Assembly (NCBI RefSeq): GCF_008692785.1
Contig: NZ_VXJV01000003.1
Location: 186,001 to 250,000 of the forward strand
Reading direction: 5' to 3'
DNA: 64,000 bases
From: Salmonella enterica subsp. diarizonae
GTDB taxonomy: Bacteria; Pseudomonadota; Gammaproteobacteria; Enterobacterales; Enterobacteriaceae
The notes beneath the pieces were generated by a model. It was given only the letters and a program-made list of their open reading frames with translations. It made no database searches and had not been told where the DNA came from. Both the position numbers and the translations under genes were made by a program. Positions 49,075 through 60,231 of the stretch are shown piece by piece; the first letter of the stretch is position 1, and each line of letters starts with the position of its first letter.

Positions 49075-49704
49075 CATCAGGCTCTATTATTGTTTTTATT
49101 GAAACAGTGACGCTGAAGCGGCTGGTTTTATTGATTTTCTAGCATCTAATAAGCACTTTCGCAATCATTGTCCGCGTGATGAATAGGTCTGATCACGCTG
49201 TGCAACGGATTTATCCCTTCAAGTCAGGTTGTGCAGCGCCAAAAAGTCGTTAAACGGGACGAGGGCGGTAAAATGCGTCGATAAAAGTGGGTGCGGCAGG
49301 GCGGAAAATGTGCGTGGATAGACGGTATTTGAATTGACCCATCGTCGCAGTTTTCAGGGCTGACCGGTTATTTTTTAACGCGGTGTGCTAATTTATATTT
49401 TGTAACATACCAGATGGAAGACAGATGTTTCTTTTGCGGCGCGCCAGGCATATTCTTCTTGATAATTAATATTAAAGTTAGCGTTTTATGTTGTTGCTAA
49501 TAAGATATTCCTTAAATTAAAGCGCTAATTCTGGCTAATTATGTAATCCCGATGTTGAAGCTGTAAATATTCATAACCCCTCTCTTCCTCAACTAATGGC
49601 TATCGGTAAAATGGTCTATGCCAAATGGCGACTTCTTATTTTACCCTACGGGGAATACCCTTCCTCATCTTGAGTCTATTATTTTACTGAGGCGGAGAAA
49701 AGTA
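49075..49704. other. Long intergenic region between yhjC and yhjB
   Basis: This is the longest gene-free stretch in the window, about 630 bp. The half next to yhjB (49380-49700) is AT-rich with tracts such as TTTTATGTTGTTGCTAATAA, which would favour H-NS binding. Promoters for two divergent regulators must lie here. I see no tRNA, no clear terminator and no coding frame with a ribosome-binding site. An unannotated small RNA is possible but not shown by the sequence. Confidence 0.5.
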
Positions 49705-50307
49705 ATGCAGGTAATCATGTTTGACAGGCAGTCAATATTTATTCATGGAATGAAAATCAGTTTGCAGCAACGTATTTCAGGAATAAGTATTCAGAGTGTC
49801 GGTCAGGCAGAAGAACTCTGGCAAAAAGTAGAAAGCGCGCCGGATGCGCTGATCATGCTGGATGGCGGCCAGGATGCTGAATTTTGCCGTGAGGTGCTAC
49901 AAAGAATCGCGCGGCAATTTCCTGAGGTGAAGATTATTATCACGGCGATGGAAGGCAGTCAAAAGTGGCTGCATGAAATGATGCAATTTAACGTTCAGGC
50001 CGTGGTGCCGCGTGATTCTGATGCCGATACCTTTGCCCTTGCGCTCAATACTGTCGCTCGCGGGATGATGTTTTTACCGGGGAATTGGTTAAATTCAACG
50101 GAACTGGCGTCCCATGATATAAAAGCGTTAAGCACCCGCCAGCGAGAAATTTTACAGATGCTTGCCGCAGGAGAATCAAATAAACAAATTGGTCGGGCGT
50201 TAAATATTAGTACCGGGACAGTTAAAGCGCATCTTGAGTCGCTTTACCGGCGGCTGGATGTGAAAAATCGTACTCAGGCCGCCATGATGTTAAATGAATC
50301 GAATTAA
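49705..50307 (+). CDS. yhjB: LuxR-type response-regulator-like protein YhjB
   Basis: A 200-residue protein with an N-terminal receiver-like domain (about residues 1-115) and a C-terminal LuxR/FixJ helix-turn-helix (about 135-195, LSTRQREILQMLAAGESNKQ). The receiver lacks an adjacent histidine kinase. Asp at LIMLDGG could be the phospho-acceptor, but the acidic pocket (usually DD near residue 10) is missing, so it may be phosphorylation-independent. The start at 49705 is supported by GGCGGAGAAAAGTA and by the length of the E. coli protein; the longer frame is rejected. Confidence 0.88.
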   Translation: MQVIMFDRQSIFIHGMKISLQQRISGISIQSVGQAEELWQKVESAPDALIMLDGGQDAEFCREVLQRIARQFPEVKIIITAMEGSQKWLHEMMQFNVQAVVPRDSDADTFALALNTVARGMMFLPGNWLNSTELASHDIKALSTRQREILQMLAAGESNKQIGRALNISTGTVKAHLESLYRRLDVKNRTQAAMMLNESN

Positions 50308-50336
50308 CAACGTTAAATTTACAGTCCGCAGATTCC

Positions 50337-50669
50337 TCACTGTGAAATATCACTCGTATTAATTAATGATAAAAAACGCTGATGTCCGATGCTGAACATC
50401 AGCGCAATAAGCGTTTCGTGTTGAAACCGATCATTAAGCTCCGGCAGGCAGGTCTGTAGCAATTTATCGCAGTTATTGAGGTCATCCAGCAAGAATGCCT
50501 CCGCCTGTTCGGGCGTAATGAACGTCAGTGTTTCATCCGGCGTCAGCATATGTCCGTAACCAATCACCCAATCCCCCTGTCGATCGCGATACTTTTCCAG
50601 CGACAGACCTTGCCACTGTTTAATAAACGCGATGCAGGCGGAACTAAAGCGAGATGAAATGTGCGGCAT
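50337..50669 (-). CDS. Lysozyme-like protein (GH24 fold), catalytic residues altered
   Basis: A 110-residue protein resembling phage T4-type endolysins over its first 45 residues (FIKQWQGLSLEKYRDRQGDW, then VIGYGH). Aligned with T4 lysozyme, the catalytic Glu11 is replaced by Gln and Thr26 by Val, while Asp20 is kept. It is also shorter than the usual 150-165 residues. There is no signal peptide and no holin nearby. It is probably a domesticated or decaying phage lysozyme; hydrolysis of peptidoglycan is doubtful. GAGAAAG lies upstream of the ATG. It is divergent from the HEPN-like membrane protein. Confidence 0.7.
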   Translation of the reverse strand: MPHISSRFSSACIAFIKQWQGLSLEKYRDRQGDWVIGYGHMLTPDETLTFITPEQAEAFLLDDLNNCDKLLQTCLPELNDRFQHETLIALMFSIGHQRFLSLINTSDISQ

Positions 50670-50949
50670 GGCGTCTTTCTCATAAAAATCGCGATTATAA
50701 AGTGTGCGGCAAGCATGACCAGTGGTCAGACGGCCAAACGCTGGCAGGGAAAAGGTCTATACCGTTCAGCGTAACGCCACGTTGACAGAATGAAAAGCTG
50801 ATGTTTTAGGTTAGCAACCGATCTTCTTATAAATTTGCAATGATAAAGATTAAGTCACTGAAATGTGGCTAAATCTGTTATATCTATGAAAAAACATAAT
50901 TAAAAGAAAACTAAGATCTCGTCGCGGGATCGTCTTTTTAGGGAAGATA

Positions 50950-52539
50950 ATGACGAATAGCGCTTCGCAGGCGACACATGCGCCTTTTGAACATAGCCTG
51001 GGGATTATCCGCCAGGCGTCAATGGAAATACTGCTGCTGCTGGGTGTTCATACCGCAGAGGGAAAAGAGCCTCGGTGGTTCATGGAACAGCTTGAGCAGG
51101 CGCGCCTTAATCTGGGCGGTTGGGGCGCGGTGGCGAAAAAATTGCGGATAAATGACGCGCAGTTGAGCCAGTTTATGCTGCAACTGCGTCATCTTCAGCA
51201 GCATGTCCCCCAGTATGACAGCGGACAAGAGGTCACAGAAAATCAACTGCTTGCCGCGTTGCGTTTTGTCACCTCGCTGGAACATCTACGTCAGCAACAG
51301 CCGCTACTGACGTATCAAACTGAACTGGAAGAACCCGACCAGGAGGCGCATCTTGAGGCGCAGCGTCAGCTTCGGGCGATAGAGCTGACGTTAAAAGCGC
51401 TTATTGCGCGCGCATGGCCGGATCGGGCGTCTCTGAATCACTACCTTAAACAGCATTTCGGCCCGGACCGTTTGCGCCAGTGGTTAAAACAGGGAGAAGA
51501 TCAACATGCGCTGGAAGGCATGTTGTTCAGCGAGCTGGCGCTCATGGTGGTCGATAAGAAATTGTTTGCCCGTCATTACGTCAGAATTTTTAATGACGCC
51601 TCGGCGTTGACGCTGTTCGCCGAGTCGCGCACCACTCTGCGTATGTTTCTGGATGATTGCCGCCTCGCGCGAAACGAGGTTATCGCCAGGCAGCCGCTCA
51701 CCTCAGCGCGGCTTATGCTGCTAAACGTTCAGTATCAGCAAATCGTTCGACCCATCCAGCGCGCCTATGCCGAAAAGCGTACTCGCGTGAATCCCGCTTC
51801 GTTTCTGCTGGCGGATGAACGGGAATTGCGCCAGTTCTGGGAAACCGCACGGCTTAAAGATCGACAGGCCGGAGGAGATAAGCATGAGATTAGTGAGAGC
51901 ATAGAGCCGCCGCGTAAACGGCCGCCGCGCACGCCTGAAGAACGTGATCAACTGATTTCCGGCGCTTTGTGGGGCGGGGTCGGCGTAATGACTCTGGCGA
52001 TACTGGCGGGCGTATTCTGGCTGTTCAGTTCGCCCTCGCCGGGCGACGGGGCCGGGCAAACTCTCGCGATTGCGCAGGATGAGCCGCCACGCGAGGCGCC
52101 CTCCGCGCGGGAAACGATCACCCATATGGGCATTACCTGGGATACGTATAACATGCGGGCGGCGATAGATCGCAATGATACGCGGGTGACGGCGCTGTTC
52201 CTACAGGGCGGAATGAACTGGCAACTCGCGTGGACGGAGCAAGCGTTTGCGGCGGGACATACCGAGGTGCTGCAACTGTTGTTACGTTATCCCGCGCTGA
52301 TGGATGAGGTAAAACCTTGCCGACGATTTATCACAACGTTAAGCCACGCCATGTCGAGCGGCGCGCCGCTGACCGCGATGCATAAAACCTATTTGCAAAC
52401 GTTTTGCACCGTTCCGGCCGTTGTGACGCGCCAGCAGCACGATACGGAGCAGGCCCGATTACGCGCTCAGGCCCGACCCAGCGCAGACAATAAAAAATGG
52501 TTTAAAATTCAGTCAGCCATTTATGATGCGATTCACTGA
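50950..52539 (+). CDS. Membrane protein with probable HEPN domain and ankyrin-like tail
   Basis: A 529-residue protein resembling what NCBI calls the STY4199 family of HEPN-domain proteins. Residues 1-335 are helical and cytoplasmic, with a possible HEPN motif around CRLARNEVIAR (Arg241-Asn242); the histidine of the usual RNxxxH is replaced by Arg. One membrane helix lies at about 338-360 and a C-terminal region at 390-450 looks like ankyrin repeats (IDRNDTRVTALFLQGGMNW, then AAGHTEVLQLLL). The function is unknown. HEPN domains are often RNases in defence and toxin systems, but loss of the histidine argues against catalysis. It ends 12 bp from convergent treF. Confidence 0.65.
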   Translation: MTNSASQATHAPFEHSLGIIRQASMEILLLLGVHTAEGKEPRWFMEQLEQARLNLGGWGAVAKKLRINDAQLSQFMLQLRHLQQHVPQYDSGQEVTENQLLAALRFVTSLEHLRQQQPLLTYQTELEEPDQEAHLEAQRQLRAIELTLKALIARAWPDRASLNHYLKQHFGPDRLRQWLKQGEDQHALEGMLFSELALMVVDKKLFARHYVRIFNDASALTLFAESRTTLRMFLDDCRLARNEVIARQPLTSARLMLLNVQYQQIVRPIQRAYAEKRTRVNPASFLLADERELRQFWETARLKDRQAGGDKHEISESIEPPRKRPPRTPEERDQLISGALWGGVGVMTLAILAGVFWLFSSPSPGDGAGQTLAIAQDEPPREAPSARETITHMGITWDTYNMRAAIDRNDTRVTALFLQGGMNWQLAWTEQAFAAGHTEVLQLLLRYPALMDEVKPCRRFITTLSHAMSSGAPLTAMHKTYLQTFCTVPAVVTRQQHDTEQARLRAQARPSADNKKWFKIQSAIYDAIH

Positions 52540-52551
52540 GGCCGGAGCAGG

Positions 52552-54526
<1,975 letters not shown>

Positions 54527-55246
54527 ATGATCGAGCAACCCGACAGTAATAGCGCCAAACCGCTTTATAAGCAGCTTGAAGCCGCTTTAAAAGAGGCTAT
54601 TGCGCGTGGAGAGTATAAACCAGGCCAGCAGATCCCGACGGAAAATGAGCTGAGCGCGCGCTGGCAGGTGAGTAGGGTCACGGTCCGTAAGGCGCTGGAT
54701 GCGCTGACGCGTGAAAATTTGCTGACCCGTGTGTCCGGCAAAGGCACCTTTGTCTCCAGTGAGAAATTTCAGCGCAGTATGACCGGCATCATGAGTTTCA
54801 GCGAGTTATGCCAGTCCCAGGGACGTCGCCCGGGGTCACGCACCATCAAATCCGTTTTTGAATCGGTAGACGATGAGACAAAAGCGTTACTGAATATGAA
54901 CGATGGCGAAAAAGCGGTCGTCATTGAACGTATCCGCTATGCCGACGATGTGGCGGTATCGCTGGAAACCGTACATCTTCCCCCACGTTTCGCGTTTTTA
55001 CTGGAAGAAGATCTTAATAATCACTCTTTGTATGAATGCTTACGCGAGAAATACCATTTATGGTTTACCCACTCCCGTAAGATGATCGAACTGGTTTATG
55101 CCAGCTTTGAAGTCGCCCATTATCTCGGCGTCAACGAGGGTTATCCACTGATCCTGATAAAAAGTGAAATGATTGATAACAAAGGAGAACTCTCCTGCGT
55201 TTCGCAACAGTTGATCGTCGGCGATAAAATACGCTTTACCGTATGA
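54527..55246 (+). CDS. fraR: GntR-family repressor FraR
   Basis: A 239-residue regulator. The N-terminal GntR winged helix-turn-helix covers about residues 12-75 (PTENELSARWQVSRVTVRKA), and the C-terminal UTRA ligand domain covers about 95-235. Its place between treF and a fraB remnant identifies it as FraR, the repressor of the fructose-asparagine operon, which responds to 6-phosphofructose-aspartate. The frame is complete although its target operon is destroyed. A strong terminator follows. Confidence 0.9.
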   Translation: MIEQPDSNSAKPLYKQLEAALKEAIARGEYKPGQQIPTENELSARWQVSRVTVRKALDALTRENLLTRVSGKGTFVSSEKFQRSMTGIMSFSELCQSQGRRPGSRTIKSVFESVDDETKALLNMNDGEKAVVIERIRYADDVAVSLETVHLPPRFAFLLEEDLNNHSLYECLREKYHLWFTHSRKMIELVYASFEVAHYLGVNEGYPLILIKSEMIDNKGELSCVSQQLIVGDKIRFTV

Positions 55247-55278
55247 TGCCAGCGTTACGGTAACGGAGAGCAGGCTGA

Positions 55279-55313
55279 ATCGGGAGCCAGATCGCGGCTC
55301 CCGATTTTTTTTG
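55279..55313 (+). terminator. Intrinsic terminator after fraR
   Basis: ATCGGGAGCC (55279-55288) pairs with GGCTCCCGAT (55296-55305), followed by eight T residues. It separates fraR from the fraB promoter region. Confidence 0.92.
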
Positions 55314-55351
55314 ATTTTCATCTTGATCAAATGTCTTTAAATACCCTATAA

Positions 55352-55377
55352 AAATGACAATACATTATGAGTCATTT
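55352..55377. promoter_or_regulatory. Possible operator upstream of fraB
   Basis: AAATGAC (55352-55358) and GTCATTT (55371-55377) form a perfect inverted repeat with a 12-nt spacer between the fraR terminator and the fraB start. It is a candidate FraR or other regulator site. The dyad is directly visible; the identity of the binding protein is inference. Confidence 0.45.
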
Positions 55378-55421
55378 GTGGCGAATCCTCGTCTGTATCA
55401 TTGATGGAATCAGAGGAAAGC

Positions 55422-56010
55422 ATGATGGGTATGAAAGAGACAGTTAGCAATATTGTGACCAGCCAGGCAGGCAGAGAAAGGGGGCGTTAAACACCTCTAT
55501 TACGTGGCGTGCGGCGGTTCTTATGCGGTGTTCTATCCGGCAAAAGCATTTTTAGAAAAAGAAGCGAAAGCGTTGACTGTCGGTCTGTATAACAGCGGAG
55601 AATTTATTAACAATCCGCCGGTAGCACTGGGAGAAAATGCCGTTGTGGTTGTCGCCTCTCACAAAGGTAATACGCCAGAGACAATTGAAGCGGCTGAAAT
55701 CGCCCGTCAGCACGGCGCGCCGGTCATTGGTTTAACCTGGGTGATGGATTCACCGTTGGTGGCGCATTGCGACTATGTGGAAACGTACACGTTTGGCGAC
55801 GGTAAAGATATTGCCGGCGAGAAAACGATGAAAGGCCTGCTGAGTACGGTCGAACTGCTCCAGCAGACGGAAGGGTATGCGCACTACGACGATTTTCAGG
55901 ATGGCGTCAGCAAAATCAACCGTATCGTCTGGCGCGCTTGCGAGCAGGTTGCGGAACGCGCGCAGGCGTTCGCTCAGGAATATAAAGACGATAAAGTCAT
56001 TTACACATTT
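55422..56010 (+). pseudogene. fraB: Frameshifted and 3'-truncated fructose-asparagine deglycase
   Basis: The frame starts MMGMKETVSNIVTSQAG and stops after 22 codons at 55490. The cause is a tandem duplication of GGCA (55466-55469 and 55470-55473). Removing it restores the family sequence SQAEKGGVKHLYYVACGGSY and a frame running to DDKVIYT at about 56008. There homology to FraB (SIS-domain deglycase that splits 6-phosphofructose-aspartate, about 325 residues in full) ends abruptly. About 195 residues remain. The C-terminal part, fraD, fraA and most of fraE are missing. Confidence 0.88.
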
Positions 56011-56059
56011 TGCAATCGGGTATGGCGGAACCCGATAAAGAAAGCGTGCTATGCGCCCT

Positions 56060-56314
56060 GCGGCAGGGCGGGAAATCGGCGGCGCAGGCTCGGTCTCGGT
56101 ACGCAGCGACGCGGGGATTAAAAAAGCGGAGAAAGCCGGGATTATCGTGGTGCGCGCTTCCCGCACCGGAAATGGCGTAGTACCGCTGGATAAAGGACAG
56201 CCAGGGCTGGTGTCTGATTCGCTCAACCCGGCGAAGGTGCGGGTCTTGTTGATGACGGCATTAACTCAGACGCATAATCCGGAACTGATCCAGAGTTATT
56301 TCAGTACGTATTAA
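56060..56314 (+). pseudogene. fraE: 3' remnant of the fra asparaginase gene
   Basis: This encodes the last 80 or so residues of a type II asparaginase ([20 protein letters not shown], then [29 protein letters not shown] and QSYFSTY). FraE is the periplasmic asparaginase of the fra operon. The upstream sequence is the broken fraB, and roughly 50 bp between them (56010-56060) are of unclear origin. There is no start codon with a plausible ribosome-binding site in frame, so this is a deletion remnant. Confidence 0.85.
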
Positions 56315-56325
56315 CCATGAAGGCC

Positions 56326-56355
56326 TGTGCGCCCATCCTCTAAGGTGGGCGCACA
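56326..56355. terminator. Hairpin between the fraE remnant and gor
   Basis: TGTGCGCCCA (56326-56335) and TGGGCGCACA (56346-56355) form a perfect 10-bp stem between convergent genes. A clear T-run is missing, so it may act mainly as a 3' stabilising hairpin for gor. Confidence 0.6.
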
Positions 56356-56360
56356 AGATA

Positions 56361-57713
56361 TTAACGCATGGTAACAAACTCTTCTGACGCGGTCGGGTGG
56401 ATGGCGACGGTATTATCGAAGTCTTTCTTGGTAGCACCCATCTTCAGCGCCACCGCGAAGCCCTGCAACATTTCATCCATGCCGAAGCCGATACCGTGGA
56501 TACCCACAATTTTTTCTTCCGGTCCGACGCAGACCAGCTTCATACGGCACGGTTGGCGGTGCGTCGTCACCGCGGTATACATGGCGGTAAACGATGATTT
56601 ATAGACTTTCACCTGCTCGTCGCCGTACTGCTCGCGCGCCTGCGGCTCGCTTAACCCGACGGTGCCGATAGGCGGATGGCTAAAGACCACGGTCGGGATG
56701 TTGCTGTAGTCCAGATGCTCGTCCGGCTTGTTGTTAAACAGACGTTCGGAGAGACGGCGACCGGCGGCGACCGCGACTGGCGTTAACTCCACCGCGCCGG
56801 TGTTATCGCCAACAGCGTAAATGCCCTCTACGTTCGTGTTCTGCAACTTATCGACGATGATGTAACCTTTTTCATTGGTTTTCACGCCCGCAGCCGCCAG
56901 ATTAATATTGTCGGTCGACGGTTCGCGACCAATGGCCCAGATCAGGCAATCAACGGTTTCAGTGCGGCCATCTTCCAGTTCCAGAGTCAGACTGCCGTCG
57001 GCGTTTTTCACCACCGCTTTCGGCACTGCGTGAGTATGTAGCTGCGGGCCTTCGGCGTTCATCACCTCAACCAGCGTTTCGCTAATCATCGGGTCAAAAC
57101 TGCGCAGCGGCGCATGTTTACGGACAAACAGATGCGTTTTCGCCCCCAGGGCGTTGATAACGCCAGCCAGTTCAACGGCGATATAACCTGCACCTACGAC
57201 CGCGACGCGCTCCGGCAAGGCAGGCAGCGCAAAGAAACCGTCGGAATCAATGCCGTATTCCACGCCAGGAATCCCAGGATGGCTCGGACGGCCGCCGGTA
57301 GCGATCAAAATATGATCGGCGGTGATAGTTTCGCCGTTCACTTCAATGGTTTTGGCATCGACAAAGCGGGCAAAGCCTTTAATCACATCCACGTTATTTT
57401 TGCCCAGCACGTTGTCGTATGAAGTATGGATGCGGTCAATATACGCGGTACGGCTGGCAATCAGCTTGCTCCAGTCGAACTGATTAATCGTGGCGTCAAA
57501 ACCGTAGTCCGGGCCATACAGATGAATCGCTTCACGAATCTGCGCGGCATGCCACATCACTTTTTTCGGCACGCAGCCCACGTTAACACAGGTGCCGCCC
57601 AGTTCTTTGGCTTCGATGAGCGCGCATTTCTGGCCGTACATGGCGGCGCGGTTAATCGAGGCGATACCGCCGCTGCCGCCCCCGATAGCGATGTAATCAT
57701 AGTGTTTGGTCAT
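56361..57713 (-). CDS. gor: Glutathione reductase
   Basis: A 450-residue FAD/NADPH disulfide reductase that regenerates reduced glutathione in the cytoplasm. The FAD-binding GGGSGGIA is near the N-terminus, the redox-active disulfide lies in [13 protein letters not shown] (Cys42 and Cys47), the NADPH-binding motif is [13 protein letters not shown] and the C-terminal catalytic HPTASEE carries the general-base His. Length is the same as in E. coli. It is downstream of rlmJ on the same strand, and OxyR is the known regulator in enterics. Confidence 0.97.
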   Translation of the reverse strand: MTKHYDYIAIGGGSGGIASINRAAMYGQKCALIEAKELGGTCVNVGCVPKKVMWHAAQIREAIHLYGPDYGFDATINQFDWSKLIASRTAYIDRIHTSYDNVLGKNNVDVIKGFARFVDAKTIEVNGETITADHILIATGGRPSHPGIPGVEYGIDSDGFFALPALPERVAVVGAGYIAVELAGVINALGAKTHLFVRKHAPLRSFDPMISETLVEVMNAEGPQLHTHAVPKAVVKNADGSLTLELEDGRTETVDCLIWAIGREPSTDNINLAAAGVKTNEKGYIIVDKLQNTNVEGIYAVGDNTGAVELTPVAVAAGRRLSERLFNNKPDEHLDYSNIPTVVFSHPPIGTVGLSEPQAREQYGDEQVKVYKSSFTAMYTAVTTHRQPCRMKLVCVGPEEKIVGIHGIGFGMDEMLQGFAVALKMGATKKDFDNTVAIHPTASEEFVTMR

Positions 57714-57817
57714 GACCGCTCCTTTATGTTCGTTGTCGGACGGATAGATTCTGCGCTACCCGCCAAAATATTCGCGATTGTATACCTGAAGGTGAAAGGT
57801 TCCACCGATGGCTGTGA

Positions 57818-58660
57818 TTACTCCAGCACGATCCAGCTTACCGAAGTGTGCCCATGACCGTTCGGCGCCAGCCTGCTGTGCAGCCACGGTAGCACGTTGT
57901 TCATCTGCTGCTCCAGTTTCCACGGCGGGTTAACCACGATCATACCGGACGCCGTCATCCCGCGCTGATCGCTGTCCGGGCGGATCGCCAGCTCAATTTG
58001 CAAGATTTTACGGATGCCGCTGGCCTCCAGATCATGGATCATGCGCTTAATCTGCTGACGGAGTACCACCGGATACCATAGCGCGTATGTACCGGTGGCG
58101 AAACGTTTATAACCCTCGCTGATGCCGCTGACTACCGCCTGGTAGTCGGTTTTAATTTCATAAGGCGGGTCAATGAGGATCAGACCGCGGCGGGAAACCG
58201 GCGGCAATTTGGCTTTCAGTTGCTGATAGCCGTCGGCGCGTTCCGCGCGCGCGCGGTTGTCTTTTTGAAACTCCGTGCGCAACAGTGGGAAGTCGCTGGG
58301 ATGCAATTCCGTGAGTTGCAGACTGTCCTGCTCACGCAGCAACTGGCGGGCGATTAACGGAGAGCCCGGATAGTAGCGTAACTGCCCGCTGCGGTTGAAA
58401 TGTTTTACGACGCTAATATACGGCTCCAGTTCGGCGGGCAGATCGTCCTGCTGCCAGATACGGGCGATGCCTTCCAGATACTCTCCGGTACGTTCAGCAT
58501 GTTCGCTGCCCAACTGATAACGCCCCGCGCCCGCGTGCGTGTCCAAATAGAGAAACGGTTTTTCTTTCTCTTTTAGCGACTCGATGATCAGGCTCTGAAC
58601 AGTATGTTTAAGGACATCGGCGTGGTTGCCTGCGTGAAAGCTGTGACGATAACTGAGCAT
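57818..58660 (-). CDS. rlmJ: 23S rRNA (adenine2030-N6)-methyltransferase
   Basis: A 280-residue SAM-dependent methyltransferase (formerly YhiR, ComJ family) that makes m6A at position 2030 of 23S rRNA. The N-terminal MLSYRHSFHAGNHADVLKH is diagnostic. The SAM/catalytic motifs are YLDTHAGAGRY and the DPPY motif in LIDPPYEIKTDY. The full length agrees with the family. It lies 104 bp upstream of gor on the same strand and is divergent from the PAP2 phosphatase gene. Confidence 0.95.
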   Translation of the reverse strand: MLSYRHSFHAGNHADVLKHTVQSLIIESLKEKEKPFLYLDTHAGAGRYQLGSEHAERTGEYLEGIARIWQQDDLPAELEPYISVVKHFNRSGQLRYYPGSPLIARQLLREQDSLQLTELHPSDFPLLRTEFQKDNRARAERADGYQQLKAKLPPVSRRGLILIDPPYEIKTDYQAVVSGISEGYKRFATGTYALWYPVVLRQQIKRMIHDLEASGIRKILQIELAIRPDSDQRGMTASGMIVVNPPWKLEQQMNNVLPWLHSRLAPNGHGHTSVSWIVLE

Positions 58661-58870
58661 GGATACAGATATTCCGGGAAGTAAACAAGTTAACCGATAG
58701 TTTACCGCAGATCCGCGCAGATTACCCCAGTACCGCCATGTTGTTTCGCGCGTTGTGAAAGTATTGCAAGACGTGTTCGTATCATCAAACCGTCAAATGA
58801 GCAGGCCAGCATCGCCTGTGGGCAAGGTAGTGGTTTTGACCTGGCGTTATTTTTAATGAAAGGAACCATA

Positions 58871-60142
58871 ATGAAACTACACATTACTGTACTGGCGTCA
58901 TCTCTGGCGCTGGCGCTGCCGGTACTGGCGAAAGATATTCCCCTGTCCCAGGCGGAGTCGATAGCGAAAATCGTGACGCCCGACTCGGCGAGCGTCGCCT
59001 TTAATGACCTTGAGTTTCAATGGCTGACACAGTTGCGCAAGGCATTACAAGGCGATGCCGCCGCGTTGACTCGCGACGCCCTGGCTCAGATGCGACAAAA
59101 TTCCGTCCAGGCGGATAACGCCTGGTTACAGGCTAGCGGTTATGATTTTCATACCACTAAGAATCAACAGGTGGGAATTACCCTGCTTTCCGCCTTCAAT
59201 ACATTGCCGGAAGCAGTATTGAAAGACAATCTGGCGACGGTGACGGCGATTAATCACGATGCCGATGTTAATACCCGTCACCAGGCGCTGGCGGATGCGG
59301 AAAGCGTGGGCTATCTCTATTTCCTGAGCGACGCGATGGGGCCGCGGCTGGGGCGGGCATTTCTTACCGCTTATGATAAAGGTGAGTTGGGCAAAGCGGC
59401 GGCGCTGATTAAAGCCTCGGAAGTCAGCACCAGCGCGGCGAAAAAATATTTTCACTACCCGCGTCCTTTCCAGGTGCCGGGTAATACTATCCATCTGACG
59501 CCGGACGATGTGGTGGTAAAAGATGGTCATCCTTATACCGCGGGTGGCGGTTCTTTCCCCAGCGGTCACACGAACGTCGGTTATACGGATGCGCTGTTGA
59601 TGGCGGAAATGATCCCGGAACGCTTTGATGCGCTGGTGATTCGCGGCGCGCGTTATGGCTATTCCCGCCTGGTCCTTGGCGTACACTATCCGCTGGATGT
59701 GATGGGCGCGCGGATGGTCGCGCAGCGTAATGTCGCGCACTATCTTAACGATCCGCATTATCGTACGTTGTTCAACGAAGCTCGCGCTCAATTGCGCGAG
59801 GCGCTGGTGAAAGAGTGCGGTACGACGATTGTCGAATGCGCGGCATCGGCCGGAAAAGACGATCCGTACCGCGATCCGGCCATGCATACCTTTTACCGTT
59901 TCACCATGACCTATAACCTGCCGCAACAGAAAGGCGAGCATCAGCCGCTGAAAATACCAAAAGGTGCGGATGTTCTGCTACAGGCCGCGCTACCGAATTT
60001 TTCAATGGCACAGCGTCAGGCGCTAATGGAAGAGACGGCGTTACCGGCAGGATATCCGTTATCGGGCGAGACCGATGACCAACAGTTCTGGCAGCGTCTG
60101 GATCTGGCCGCTGCTTACGAGATGGCGAGAAAAATGCGCTAA
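58871..60142 (+). CDS. Periplasmic PAP2-family acid phosphatase
   Basis: A 423-residue exported protein with a signal peptide cut after VLA near residue 20. All three phosphatase motifs are present: KYFHYPRP (KX6RP), FPSGHT (PSGH) and SRLVLGVHYPLD (SRX5HX3D). It therefore belongs to the class A nonspecific acid phosphatase/PAP2 group and should remove phosphate in the periplasm; the substrate is unknown. Salmonella has a putative phosphatase at this place that I do not know from E. coli K-12. The start at 58871 follows AAAGGAACCATA; a longer frame adds five residues. Confidence 0.85.
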   Translation: MKLHITVLASSLALALPVLAKDIPLSQAESIAKIVTPDSASVAFNDLEFQWLTQLRKALQGDAAALTRDALAQMRQNSVQADNAWLQASGYDFHTTKNQQVGITLLSAFNTLPEAVLKDNLATVTAINHDADVNTRHQALADAESVGYLYFLSDAMGPRLGRAFLTAYDKGELGKAAALIKASEVSTSAAKKYFHYPRPFQVPGNTIHLTPDDVVVKDGHPYTAGGGSFPSGHTNVGYTDALLMAEMIPERFDALVIRGARYGYSRLVLGVHYPLDVMGARMVAQRNVAHYLNDPHYRTLFNEARAQLREALVKECGTTIVECAASAGKDDPYRDPAMHTFYRFTMTYNLPQQKGEHQPLKIPKGADVLLQAALPNFSMAQRQALMEETALPAGYPLSGETDDQQFWQRLDLAAAYEMARKMR

Positions 60143-60150
60143 CGTTGTCA

Positions 60151-60175
60151 CCCGGCTTATAAAGCGTAAGCCGGG
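60151..60175 (+). terminator. Hairpin after the PAP2 phosphatase gene
   Basis: CCCGGCTTA (60151-60159) pairs perfectly with TAAGCCGGG (60167-60175). It is REP-like, with no pronounced T-run. Confidence 0.6.
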
Positions 60176-60231
60176 ATGATGTTTAAGGGGCGGCTTATTG
60201 CAGCGATACCCACGTCTGTACGCTGTCCATC

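Noticed and set aside
49075-49704. Unannotated small RNA in the yhjC-yhjB gap
   Set aside because: No clear promoter-plus-terminator pair is visible by eye; kept only as an open possibility.
59126-59941. Open frame of 271 codons opposite the PAP2 phosphatase
   Set aside because: The plus-strand frame carries three intact catalytic motifs; the minus-strand frame is Arg/His/Ile-rich without any domain.
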